A stretch of DNA of 13,258 nucleotides from Chitinophagales bacterium (GTDB taxonomy: Bacteria > Bacteroidota > Bacteroidia > Chitinophagales > JADIYW01), in contig JADLAH010000097.1 in the NCBI GenBank assembly GCA_020848315.1, positions 1 through 13,258 of the forward strand. Direction: 5' to 3'. Shown in pieces: positions 7,356 to 13,258 of this stretch. The position numbers and the translations under genes are program-made. Numbering within the stretch: the first letter of the stretch is position 1; the number at the start of each line of letters is the position of its first letter. The notes under the pieces are model-generated. The model worked only from the letters and a program-made list of their open reading frames with translations. It was not told the origin of the DNA and searched no databases.

Positions 7356-8771
7356 ATGCAAATCCACTTTACGGAAAGAGAAACCGAATTACTTCGGATA
7401 GTAGCAAAGTGCGCACAGTCGATGGGGATTCAGGCATTCGCTATCGGCGGCTTTGTACGCGACAAGTTGCTGCAACGCGAATGTAAGGATATTGATATCG
7501 TCTGTACGGGAAGTGGCATAGAGCTTGCGCATCAGGTGGCCGCCGGCATACAACCTCATCCGCATGTGGCATATTTCAAAAATTTCGGAACGGCGCAAAT
7601 CAAACTCGATGATATCGAAATCGAATTCGTCGGTGCGCGTAAAGAATCGTACCGCCGCGATTCCAGAAAACCAATAGTGGAAGACGGTACGCTGGAAGAC
7701 GATCAGCAGCGCCGCGATTTTACCATCAATGCGCTCGCGATACAATTGAATGAAGCAGAATTTGGTCAGGTGACAGACCCGTTCAACGGATTGGAAGACC
7801 TGAAAAACGGGATTATCCGAACACCGCTCGATCCGCATATCACCTTCGATGATGATCCGCTGCGCATGTTGCGCGCAGTGCGGTTTGCCTCGCAACTGAA
7901 TTTCAGGATAGAAGATAAAACCTACAAGGCAATAGAGCCACTCGCATCGCGACTCAAAATTATATCTCAGGAAAGAATCACAGATGAATTGAATAAAATC
8001 ATCCTGTCGCCGGTGCCGTCCGTCGGTTTTCGCTTGTTGTTTAATACCACTTTGTTGCATCAGTTTTTTCCTGAAATGGTGAAGCTGCACGGTGTGTCTA
8101 TGGTGGAAAATTATGGACATAAAGACAATTTCTACCATACATTGAAAGTGCTGGATAATCTGTCGGAGAACACGGATAATCTCTGGTTGCGGTGGGCTGC
8201 CATCCTGCACGATATCGCCAAGCCTGCGACCCAACGTTTTGAAGAAGGACATGGATGGACTTTCCACGGCCACGAAGTGGTGGGCGCGCGCTGGACGCCC
8301 AAGATTTTCGCGCGGTTTAAACTGCCGTTGGATGAAAAGATGAAGTTTGTGCAGAAAATGGTGGCATTGCATCTGCGTCCAATCTCATTGACCAAAGATA
8401 ATATCACAGATTCCGCCATCCGCCGTTTGTTGTTTGATGCCGGCGAAGATCTGGAAAGCCTGCTGCTGTTGTGTGAGGCGGACATCACCTCCAAGAATGA
8501 ACAGAAAGTAGAACGCTACAAGGCCAACCTGAAACTCGTTCAGCAAAAGATAAAAGAAGTCGAGGAGCGCGATCATATTCGCAACTGGCAGCCGCCAATT
8601 GACGGAGAATTGATTATGAAAACATTTAATATTCGCCCGTCCCGTGAAGTCGGTATCATAAAAGAAGCCATCAAAGATGCAATTCTGGATGGTATCATTC
8701 CCAATGATTATGATGCGGCATACCGGTTAATGCTGGAGAAAGGCAAGATATTGAATCTGAAAACAGAATAA
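7356..8771 (+). CDS. CCA tRNA nucleotidyltransferase (class II, HD domain)
   Basis: This enzyme adds or repairs the 3' CCA of tRNAs from CTP and ATP without a template. The 471-residue protein is a class II polymerase-beta-like nucleotidyltransferase. It shows the GGFVRDKLL loop (31-39), the catalytic DID (45-47), RRDFTINALA (119-128), DPLRMLRAVRFASQLNF (167-183) and the QERITDEL neck motif (205-212). An HD-type domain follows (H261, then H285-D286 in AAILHDIAKP, and HGHE 304-307). Motifs alone do not separate a full CCA-adding enzyme from CC- or A-adding forms. As only one copy is visible and both tRNA genes here lack CCA, full activity is the likely reading. It has its own promoter close to the ATG and leads a tight run with the 8778 gene (6-nt gap) and miaA. 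Confidence 0.95.
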   Translation: MQIHFTERETELLRIVAKCAQSMGIQAFAIGGFVRDKLLQRECKDIDIVCTGSGIELAHQVAAGIQPHPHVAYFKNFGTAQIKLDDIEIEFVGARKESYRRDSRKPIVEDGTLEDDQQRRDFTINALAIQLNEAEFGQVTDPFNGLEDLKNGIIRTPLDPHITFDDDPLRMLRAVRFASQLNFRIEDKTYKAIEPLASRLKIISQERITDELNKIILSPVPSVGFRLLFNTTLLHQFFPEMVKLHGVSMVENYGHKDNFYHTLKVLDNLSENTDNLWLRWAAILHDIAKPATQRFEEGHGWTFHGHEVVGARWTPKIFARFKLPLDEKMKFVQKMVALHLRPISLTKDNITDSAIRRLLFDAGEDLESLLLLCEADITSKNEQKVERYKANLKLVQQKIKEVEERDHIRNWQPPIDGELIMKTFNIRPSREVGIIKEAIKDAILDGIIPNDYDAAYRLMLEKGKILNLKTE

Positions 8772-8777
8772 ACTAAG

Positions 8778-9227
8778 ATGAATAAAGAGGTTTTCAGTGA
8801 TAATGATATGAAACACATAAAAGAGGTTTTCAGGAAAGAATCTAAAGATAGCCTGAGAACCTATGCTGCCATCTTTATAATGGCGTCATATGTGGTGAGT
8901 ACAAGATCGAAGATTGATTTATTACTCAGATTGGCATATATTTTTTTTATTTTTGTGCCCTTGCTTGCGTTTGCTTTTTTTCTGACGAATAGAAGTATTT
9001 TATTGGATATGTATAAACGTGAAAAGATTGTTACGTCCGCAATAGTGAATATTGTGTCGCTGTTCGGTGTGCTTTCAGATGCACATGTTCAGTTGTTATT
9101 GCCCTCTGGCGCAATTATGAACTTTAGTATGCATCATGATCAGGCGGCAAGTCTGGCATCCGGAGATGATGTGTCGGTTGCATTTGCGCCGCGCAGCAAA
9201 GTGTTGTTTAAAATCAATAAGGTTTGA
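8778..9227 (+). CDS. Unrecognised single-span membrane protein
   Basis: I do not recognise this 149-residue protein. It has a charged, hydrophilic N-terminus (1-28), a first moderately hydrophobic segment (about 29-41, YAAIFIMASYVV) and a clear transmembrane helix at about 48-70 (LLRLAYIFFIFVPLLAFAFFL). A C-terminal part of mixed helix and strand follows (about 75-149) and looks like a small soluble domain. It contains no obvious catalytic motif. The gene is visibly richer in A/T than cca and miaA on either side. It starts 6 nt after the cca stop and its TGA overlaps the miaA TTG start by 3 bases, so it is firmly inside the operon. Its position between two tRNA enzymes may be chance; function unknown. 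Confidence 0.8.
   Translation: MNKEVFSDNDMKHIKEVFRKESKDSLRTYAAIFIMASYVVSTRSKIDLLLRLAYIFFIFVPLLAFAFFLTNRSILLDMYKREKIVTSAIVNIVSLFGVLSDAHVQLLLPSGAIMNFSMHHDQAASLASGDDVSVAFAPRSKVLFKINKV
8784..8833 (+). repeat. 14-nt direct repeat within the 8778 gene
   Basis: AAAGAGGTTTTCAG occurs at 8784-8797 and again at 8820-8833, exactly 36 nt (12 codons) apart, so both copies encode KEVF in frame. The bases between the copies are not themselves duplicated. Confidence 0.6.
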
Positions 9228-10147
9228 TTTCGTCTCCCAAATATCTCATTATTATTGCCGGTCCCACAGCGGTGGGTAAAACAGCTGTAGCTATTGAAGT
9301 GGCAAAACATTTCCATACCGACATCGTCTCCGCGGATTCCAGGCAGCTGTTCAAAGAACTGAGTATTGGGGTCGCACGTCCGTCGGAAGCGGAACTGGCT
9401 GAAGTGAAACATCATTTTATCGCGAATAAAAGCATAGATGAATATATTTCCGCTGGTGAATACCAGCGGGAAGTCATGGATTTGCTGCATGAATTGTATG
9501 CAACAAAAGATGTTGTGGTGTTGTGCGGTGGCACCGGATTTTACATCAATGCATTGCTGTACGGATTGGATAAAATTCCGGATATCGATCCCGCTGTCCG
9601 TGCGCTGCTGAACCGCGAGTGCGAATTGCACGGACTGGTGCCTTTGCAGCAACGGTTGAAAGAGTTGGATGAAACAACGTATCACAGTATCGATGTGCAA
9701 AATACACAGCGCGTTATTCGTGCACTCGAAGTTTGTATCGGCACAGGAATGCCATTCTCCGCTTTCAAAACAAGACAAGCCGTGTCGCCATTGGAAGCCG
9801 CCGGTATCATTCCCGTGAAAATTGCATTGAATATGCCGAAAGAACAACTGCATCAGCGCATCAATGAACGAGTCGATGCCATGATGGAAGCCGGTTTCCT
9901 GGAAGAGGCAAAAAGTGTGCATGCATATAAATCGCACAATGCCCTGCAGACGGTAGGATACAAGGAGCTTTTTGATTTTGTAGAGGGGAAATGCACGTTG
10001 GAAGAAGCTGTGTCGCTCATTAAATTACATACCCGGCAATACGCCAAAAGGCAACTCACTTTTTTTAATAAAAACGACGATTACCACTGGTTCCATCCGT
10101 CGGAGATTCCTCAGTTGTTGCAGTTTCTGAAAGAAACTATCCGCTAA
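9224..10147 (+). CDS. miaA: tRNA dimethylallyltransferase MiaA
   Basis: MiaA transfers the dimethylallyl group from DMAPP to N6 of A37 in UNN-decoding tRNAs, the first step toward i6A/ms2i6A. The 307-residue length is normal. Motifs: P-loop GPTAVGKT (13-20), SADSRQLFKELSIG (36-49) with the catalytic Asp and substrate-adenine contacts, CGGTGFYINALL (101-112), NTQRVIRALEV, and the C-terminal VGYKELFDFVEG plus HTRQYAKRQLTFF that contacts the anticodon arm. The start is TTG at 9224, overlapping the TGA of the previous gene (TTGA). No ATG lies before the P-loop, so this non-ATG start is required and points to translation coupled with the upstream gene. Together with the TsaC-type gene at 6734 the window holds enzymes for both common A37 modifications. 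Confidence 0.96.
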   Translation: MISSPKYLIIIAGPTAVGKTAVAIEVAKHFHTDIVSADSRQLFKELSIGVARPSEAELAEVKHHFIANKSIDEYISAGEYQREVMDLLHELYATKDVVVLCGGTGFYINALLYGLDKIPDIDPAVRALLNRECELHGLVPLQQRLKELDETTYHSIDVQNTQRVIRALEVCIGTGMPFSAFKTRQAVSPLEAAGIIPVKIALNMPKEQLHQRINERVDAMMEAGFLEEAKSVHAYKSHNALQTVGYKELFDFVEGKCTLEEAVSLIKLHTRQYAKRQLTFFNKNDDYHWFHPSEIPQLLQFLKETIR

Positions 10148-10172
10148 TTCACACGGATCTCGCAATGTTGCA

Positions 10173-10180
10173 TACCTTTG
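10173..10180 (+). promoter_or_regulatory. Possible -7 element upstream of the MFS gene
   Basis: TACCTTTG is an exact TAnnTTTG. It lies 8 nt before the ATG at 10189 and after the ATG at 10165, so if it is used the 10189 start is the real one. The -33 box is weak (TTC at 10148-10150, 22 nt away). Confidence 0.4.
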
Positions 10181-10188
10181 CATGCAGT

Positions 10189-11382
10189 ATGTTTGCGAAT
10201 GCTGTCCGTTTTTATTTTAATTCCTACAAAGGATTGAACAGAGATATATGGCTGCTGGCTGTTGTCAATCTGATTAACCGTTGTGGCACTATGGTCATTC
10301 CGTTTCTGATGCTGTATCTGACTTCGCAGCTCGGCGTTTCTCTCAGCAAGGCGGGTGTAGTGATGAGCCTCTGGGGTGTCGGGGCATTTATTGGTAGTTA
10401 TATCGGCGGCAAGCTTACAGACCGCATCGGTTTTCATAAAATACAATTATTCAGTCTCTTTGCCGGCGGTGTCGGATTCATCATTCTGGGACAACTGAAG
10501 AGTTATTATGCCATCTGTATATTTACCTTCATCCTGGCCATGATTAATGAGGCTTTTCGTCCGGCCAACTCCGCCGCGATGGGTAAGTACAGCAACGAAG
10601 AAAACCGGATGCGTTCTTTTACATTGATGCGGCTTTCCTTTAATCTGGGCTGGGCGTTGGGCGCAGGTCTGGGTGGGTTTGTAGCGCATCAATCCTACCA
10701 ACTGCTGTTCTGGATTGATGGTATCACCAATATACTTGCCGCGATAATGCTGTGGTGGCTGCTGCCGGATAAATACAGTGCGGAGCAGGCGGCTAAGCAC
10801 AAAGAAATACCGGTAAAAGTTTCCGTGTGGTCGGATAAGGTATTCGTTCGTTTTATACTCATCTCCGTGATTTATCTGGGATGCTTTGTGCAGTTGTTCA
10901 CCAACCTTCCGGTGTATTTCAAGAATGAATTGCAATTGGATGAAAATTATATCGGCTATCTGTCTTCCTGGAATGGCATCCTGATTGTGATAGCGGAAAT
11001 GGCGTTGATTTATTGGATGGAGCGCAACTGGTCGCAGCAGCGCGCCATTGTGGTGGGTGTTTTGTTTCATGTGTTGGCTTATCTGATGCTGGTGTTGTTC
11101 AAGCTGTCTTTTGTCGGTGCTGTGGTAATGATCACATTCATCACCCTGAGTGAGATGTTCTCATTTTCCGTGCTTGTCAACTTCTGGATGAAACGAACGG
11201 ATGATACCAATCGCGGACAGTATGCCGCCATCTGGACGATGGTATGGGCCACCTCGCAAACGGCAGGTCCTTTCCTGGGTTCGCTGGTAGCAGAATACGG
11301 CGGATTCACCCTGTTGTGGTCGCTGGTGGCCGCGCTCAGCCTGCTGTCGACCATCTTGTACGCGCGACTGATACGCAATTGA
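10189..11382 (+). CDS. Major facilitator superfamily transporter
   Basis: This is a 12-helix MFS permease of about 397 residues in the cytoplasmic membrane; the substrate is not evident. The protein opens FYFNSYKGLNRDIWLLAVVN, leading into helix 1. The loop between helices 2 and 3 carries the MFS signature A in the form GGKLTDRIG, and a matching ARG-like motif is not clear in the second half. Helices are regularly spaced with a longer cytoplasmic loop near the middle (DKYSAEQAAKHKEIPVKVSV). The start at 10189 is preferred because homologues begin close to the FNSYKGL segment and a promoter -7 element lies just before it; an in-frame ATG at 10165 would add 8 residues. Many such Bacteroidota permeases are annotated as drug efflux pumps, but nothing here shows that. 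It follows miaA by 41 nt. Confidence 0.9.
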   Translation: MFANAVRFYFNSYKGLNRDIWLLAVVNLINRCGTMVIPFLMLYLTSQLGVSLSKAGVVMSLWGVGAFIGSYIGGKLTDRIGFHKIQLFSLFAGGVGFIILGQLKSYYAICIFTFILAMINEAFRPANSAAMGKYSNEENRMRSFTLMRLSFNLGWALGAGLGGFVAHQSYQLLFWIDGITNILAAIMLWWLLPDKYSAEQAAKHKEIPVKVSVWSDKVFVRFILISVIYLGCFVQLFTNLPVYFKNELQLDENYIGYLSSWNGILIVIAEMALIYWMERNWSQQRAIVVGVLFHVLAYLMLVLFKLSFVGAVVMITFITLSEMFSFSVLVNFWMKRTDDTNRGQYAAIWTMVWATSQTAGPFLGSLVAEYGGFTLLWSLVAALSLLSTILYARLIRN

Positions 11383-11394
11383 GTTAATGCCTGC

Positions 11395-11425
11395 TTTGCC
11401 GTCCTCTGAAAAATAAGTAGCTTCG
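11395..11425 (+). promoter_or_regulatory. Probable promoter of the phosphoesterase/DUF1003 pair
   Basis: TTTG (11395-11398), 19 nt, then TAGCTTCG (11418-11425), one mismatch from TAnnTTTG. It lies 10 nt before the ATG at 11436, again implying a very short leader. Confidence 0.5.
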
Positions 11426-11435
11426 GATAAAATCT

Positions 11436-11969
11436 ATGACCCGTATCGGAATAATATCAGACACCCACGGATACCTCGATGAGCAGGTGTTCACTTTTTT
11501 TAAAGAAGTGGATGTCATATGGCATGCCGGCGACATCGGCACGGCGGAGGTGACAGACAGACTCAGGGCGTTTAAGCCATTGATAGCGGTGTATGGGAAT
11601 ATTGACGGACAGGAGTTGCGCGCCGATTATCCCGAGGTGCAGTTGTTTAAAGTGGAGGGCTGCAAAGTCCTGCTCACACACATCGCCGGTGCGCCCGGAA
11701 AGTATAATGCGCGGGTGAATGCGATTATCCAAAAAGAAAAACCGGACATTTTAGTCTGCGGACATTCTCATGTAGTGAAAGTCATGAAAGACCCGAGGTT
11801 CGGATTCCTGCATGTCAATCCCGGTGCGGCAGGTGTACACGGTTTTCATAAAGTCAAAACCATTATCCGCTTTGAAATTGATAACGGAAAACCGCAGAAA
11901 ATGGAACTGATAGAGTTGGGCGCACGCGGAAGCCTGACAGAATCGAAAAAAACAGCTGACAATAAATAA
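11436..11969 (+). CDS. YfcE/MJ0936-family metallophosphoesterase
   Basis: This 177-residue calcineurin-like phosphodiesterase is of the small YfcE/MJ0936 type. Members hydrolyse phosphodiesters in vitro with two divalent metals, but the physiological substrate is mostly unknown. All five metal-binding motifs are visible: D-x-H in SDTHG (Asp9, His11), GD in HAGD (Asp33), GN in VYGNID (Asn55), H in LLTHIAG (His82) and GHSH (His110, His112). The C-terminal part LHVNPGAAGVHG is typical of the family. It is cytosolic, with no signal peptide. The last 20 residues are polar and probably disordered. It precedes the DUF1003 gene by 12 nt, so the two form an operon. Confidence 0.93.
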   Translation: MTRIGIISDTHGYLDEQVFTFFKEVDVIWHAGDIGTAEVTDRLRAFKPLIAVYGNIDGQELRADYPEVQLFKVEGCKVLLTHIAGAPGKYNARVNAIIQKEKPDILVCGHSHVVKVMKDPRFGFLHVNPGAAGVHGFHKVKTIIRFEIDNGKPQKMELIELGARGSLTESKKTADNK

Positions 11970-11981
11970 AACCACCTGATT

Positions 11982-12416
11982 ATGGCAAAGAAAAAAACCT
12001 GGCATGAAGAACATATAGAGATGTCCAATTTGGGGCAGCGACTCGCCGACATAGTAGCTAACGGGATGGGATCCTGGAAGTTTATTATTATCCAGACGAT
12101 CTTTGTGATTACTTGGATGGGAATGAATCTGGTCGGATATTTGCAACATTGGGATCCATATCCTTTTATCTTGCTTAATCTGCTGTTTTCCACCCAGGCA
12201 GCTTATGCCGCGCCCATCATCATGATGTCGCAAAACAGGCAGAGCGACCGCGACCGCGCGCAGGCGCAGGCCGATTATATTACCAATCTGGAAGCCAAGG
12301 AAGAGATAGAGTCTTTACAGCGGCAATTGAATAAAATTGAGGTAGATAAACTCGATAAGATTATTCTTATGTTAGAAGAGATAAGGAAACAGCAAAGCAG
12401 CACGTCGGAAAAATAA
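11982..12416 (+). CDS. DUF1003 family membrane protein
   Basis: The 144-residue protein matches DUF1003 across its length. A charged N-terminus with LGQRLADIVANGMGSWKFII (17-36) leads into the first transmembrane helix (about 33-53), then the conserved DPYPFILLNLLFSTQAAYAA (58-77) spans the second helix. The hallmark PIIMMSQNRQSDRDR (78-92) follows, and then a cytoplasmic coiled coil (about 93-138) rich in Glu/Lys heptads. The family's function is unknown; the coiled coil suggests oligomerisation. It is second in an operon with the phosphoesterase and is closed by the hairpin at 12439-12468. Confidence 0.95.
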   Translation: MAKKKTWHEEHIEMSNLGQRLADIVANGMGSWKFIIIQTIFVITWMGMNLVGYLQHWDPYPFILLNLLFSTQAAYAAPIIMMSQNRQSDRDRAQAQADYITNLEAKEEIESLQRQLNKIEVDKLDKIILMLEEIRKQQSSTSEK

Positions 12417-12438
12417 CTTTTATACAGTAGTAAAATAC

Positions 12439-12468
12439 AAATCGCCGAACCACATGGTTCGGCGATTT
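12439..12468. terminator. Perfect hairpin terminator between DUF1003 gene and RNA gene
   Basis: AAATCGCCGAACC pairs fully with GGTTCGGCGATTT (13 bp) around an ACAT loop. The A/T ends of the stem act as a short T run on both strands. It lies 22 nt after the DUF1003 stop codon and 18 nt after the 3' end of the minus-strand RNA gene, so it can serve both. Confidence 0.82.
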
Positions 12469-12486
12469 CGCTTTCGTAACAATAAG

Positions 12487-12643
12487 CTGTGAAGGTAGGA
12501 CTCGAACCTACACAAGGCGATTAGGAACAGGACAAAAAGTTGGTGGTCAACCCCTGCACACTGAAGTGCTCTACCCTGTCTTTATTTCGAACTCCTCACC
12601 CCCGAGACAAGAGGGCATGGCTGCCAAATTTCATCACCTCACA
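12487..12643 (-). tRNA. tRNA-like RNA, anticodon GUC (Asp-type), with 87-nt variable domain
   Basis: On the minus strand these 157 nt fold as a cloverleaf. The acceptor TGTGAGG (12643-12637) pairs in all 7 positions with CTTCACA (12494-12488, one G-U), with discriminator G at 12487. The D-arm is AUG/CAU with a 12-nt loop containing GG (12625-12624). The anticodon arm is CCCTC-TTGTCTC-GGGGG (12615-12599) with GUC at 12608-12606. The T-arm is GTAGG-TTCGAGT-CCTAC (12511-12495). Between the anticodon and T arms lie 87 nt (12598-12512) that can form their own helices. CCA is not encoded. The 3-bp D-stem resembles class II tRNAs. Asp identity features (G73, GUC, C38, G2-C71) are present, but pairs U1-A72 and base U37 are odd. 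It has its own promoter and terminator. Whether it is aminoacylated, or is a tRNA-derived regulatory RNA or decaying tRNA, is open. Confidence 0.72.
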
Positions 12644-12673
12644 ATGTGATTCTCTATAAGAACTTTGATACTG

Positions 12674-12705
12674 CAAATTTAATAAAACAACGCTATTTGT
12701 GCAAA
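12674..12705 (-). promoter_or_regulatory. Promoter of the tRNA-like RNA
   Basis: On the minus strand TTTG (12705-12702), 20 nt, then TAAATTTG (12681-12674), an exact match to the Bacteroidota consensus. Transcription would start roughly 25 nt before the tRNA-like 5' end, leaving a short 5' leader of the kind RNase P removes. Confidence 0.75.
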
Positions 12706-12817
12706 TAATACAATAAATTAAAGTAATTTTTGTGTAATTTTTATTAAAAATGGTATTTTATTGATTTTTATTCAATTTTGAATGCAAAAGAAAGTTGTTT
12801 TTTGAGAATTTTTCAAC
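12706..12817. other. A/T-rich intergenic stretch
   Basis: About 110 bases, very A/T-rich, between the RNA promoter and the acetyltransferase stop codon. It contains a short palindrome ATTCAATTTTGAAT (about 12770-12783) and T/A runs that may help end the acetyltransferase transcript. No gene is seen in it. The non-protein-coding gap 12417-12817 as a whole is filled by the terminator, the RNA gene and its promoter. Confidence 0.6.
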
Positions 12818-13258
12818 TCAAAATATCGGGAATTGTGCCTGTATGGTCGGCCATTCACTTTTCAGGATGCTGTAATACACCGTATTTCTCCGGAAGCCGT
12901 CGGGCAATACCATGTGACTGCGCAAAATACCTTCCTGTGTGGCGCCCAATCGCTCGACTGCTTTTCTCGAAGCCGCATTGCGTTCGTCGATTTTGAATTC
13001 CACCCGCTCAAATCCGAGTTCTCCGAAAGCATAAGACAACAACAATAACTTTGTATAGCGATTCAGTCCGCTGCGTTGAAAGGCGCGGCCATACCAGGTG
13101 TAGCCGATTTCCAGCCGGCGGTCGTGGTTGGATACGCCGTAAAAACTGGTGCTGCCGGCATAGTTTGCGGTAGCTTTATCAAAAACAATAAAAGGATAGC
13201 GCATTTCTTTCCCGCGGTTGCTTAGCGCGTCGGCAATATAAGCTTCGAGTAATTCCGG
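12818..13258 (-). CDS. GNAT acetyltransferase, RimJ/RimL type (N-terminus missing)
   Basis: The frame is open to the right edge of the window, so 146 C-terminal residues are visible and the start lies outside. It is a Gcn5-related N-acetyltransferase of the RimJ/RimL group, which acetylates protein N-termini or small amines with acetyl-CoA. The visible part includes FIVFDKATANYAGSTSFYGV, then RRLEIGYTWYGRAFQRSGLN, the segment of the acetyl-CoA pyrophosphate-binding loop. FERVEFKIDERNAASRKAVE with ERLGATQEGILRSHMVLPDG follows, the standard motif B region. An internal Met (at 13204) could be mistaken for the start, but the residues before it (ALSNRGKEMRYPF) continue the family pattern. The substrate cannot be told. 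Confidence 0.92.
   Translation of the reverse strand, partial: PELLEAYIADALSNRGKEMRYPFIVFDKATANYAGSTSFYGVSNHDRRLEIGYTWYGRAFQRSGLNRYTKLLLLSYAFGELGFERVEFKIDERNAASRKAVERLGATQEGILRSHMVLPDGFRRNTVYYSILKSEWPTIQAQFPIF

Noticed and set aside
7389..8372. Long antisense open frame opposite cca; similar ones at 1050-1883, 5577-6434 and 9140-9937 on the minus strand.
   Set aside because: These are shadows of well-recognised genes, with Cys/His/Arg-rich compositions and no family likeness.
12530..12582. A nested second tRNA inside the variable domain (GGTAGAGCACTT resembles a D-arm end; AGTGTGC could hold a GUG anticodon).
   Set aside because: There is no matching D-stem 5' half and no T-arm; the anticodon stem would rest on weak pairs with an 8-nt loop. 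It may be a relic but cannot be called.
12596..12634. A 12-codon open frame (ATG to TGA) inside the tRNA-like RNA, suggesting a tmRNA-like tag.
   Set aside because: It runs straight through the D-stem and anticodon arm, which would have to unfold. The RNA also lacks the tmRNA features (no resume region, no P2 extension, far too short), so chance is the simplest reading.
12487..12643. A group I intron in a tRNA.
   Set aside because: The insert is only 87 nt and lies in the variable region rather than the anticodon loop; no intron core is visible.
1..13258. Mobile elements, CRISPR arrays, phage genes or defence systems.
   Set aside because: No transposase, integrase, regular repeats, terminal inverted repeats or nuclease modules were seen in either strand.

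Overview
The window looks like chromosome from a member of the Bacteroidota, probably near the Chitinophagia/Sphingobacteriia. The support is a FecA-type TonB receptor end, DUF4920 and YwqK-type lipoproteins, a DUF1003 protein, several promoters of the Bacteroidota form (TTG/TTTG, about 19-21 nt, TAnnTTTG), little Shine-Dalgarno signal, and tRNA genes without encoded CCA. I see no prophage, insertion sequence or CRISPR array; most genes are ordinary housekeeping or envelope genes.

Layout. 1-2645 (+): end of a TonB-dependent receptor, a di-heme cytochrome-c peroxidase lipoprotein and a small lipoprotein with a collagen-like stretch, closed by a very strong hairpin at 2659-2700. 2718-4659 (-): a secreted chalcone-isomerase-like protein, a tRNA-Lys unit with its own promoter and terminator, a DUF4920 lipoprotein and a MORN/YwqK-repeat lipoprotein. 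4701-7303 (+): dapD (lysine/peptidoglycan precursor), a GT4 glycosyltransferase and a TsaC/YrdC-type t6A synthase overlapping it by one base. 7356-10147 (+): CCA tRNA nucleotidyltransferase, an unrecognised membrane protein, and miaA starting at TTG inside the previous stop. 10189-12416 (+): an MFS transporter, a YfcE-type metallophosphoesterase and a DUF1003 membrane protein. 12439-12705 (-): a free-standing RNA gene. 12818-13258 (-): the end of a RimJ/RimL-type acetyltransferase.

Theme. Three tRNA-maturation activities lie close together: t6A37 synthesis, 3' CCA addition and i6A37 synthesis. Both tRNA genes seen here lack the CCA end that the nucleotidyltransferase would add.

The most unusual object is the RNA at 12487-12643 (-). 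It folds by eye into a full tRNA cloverleaf: 7-bp acceptor stem, D-arm with GG, 5-bp anticodon arm with anticodon GUC, and a perfect T-arm. In place of a 4-24 nt variable region it carries 87 nt that can form their own branched fold. A good promoter and a terminator hairpin flank it, so it is probably expressed. I know of no standard tRNA class with such a variable domain.
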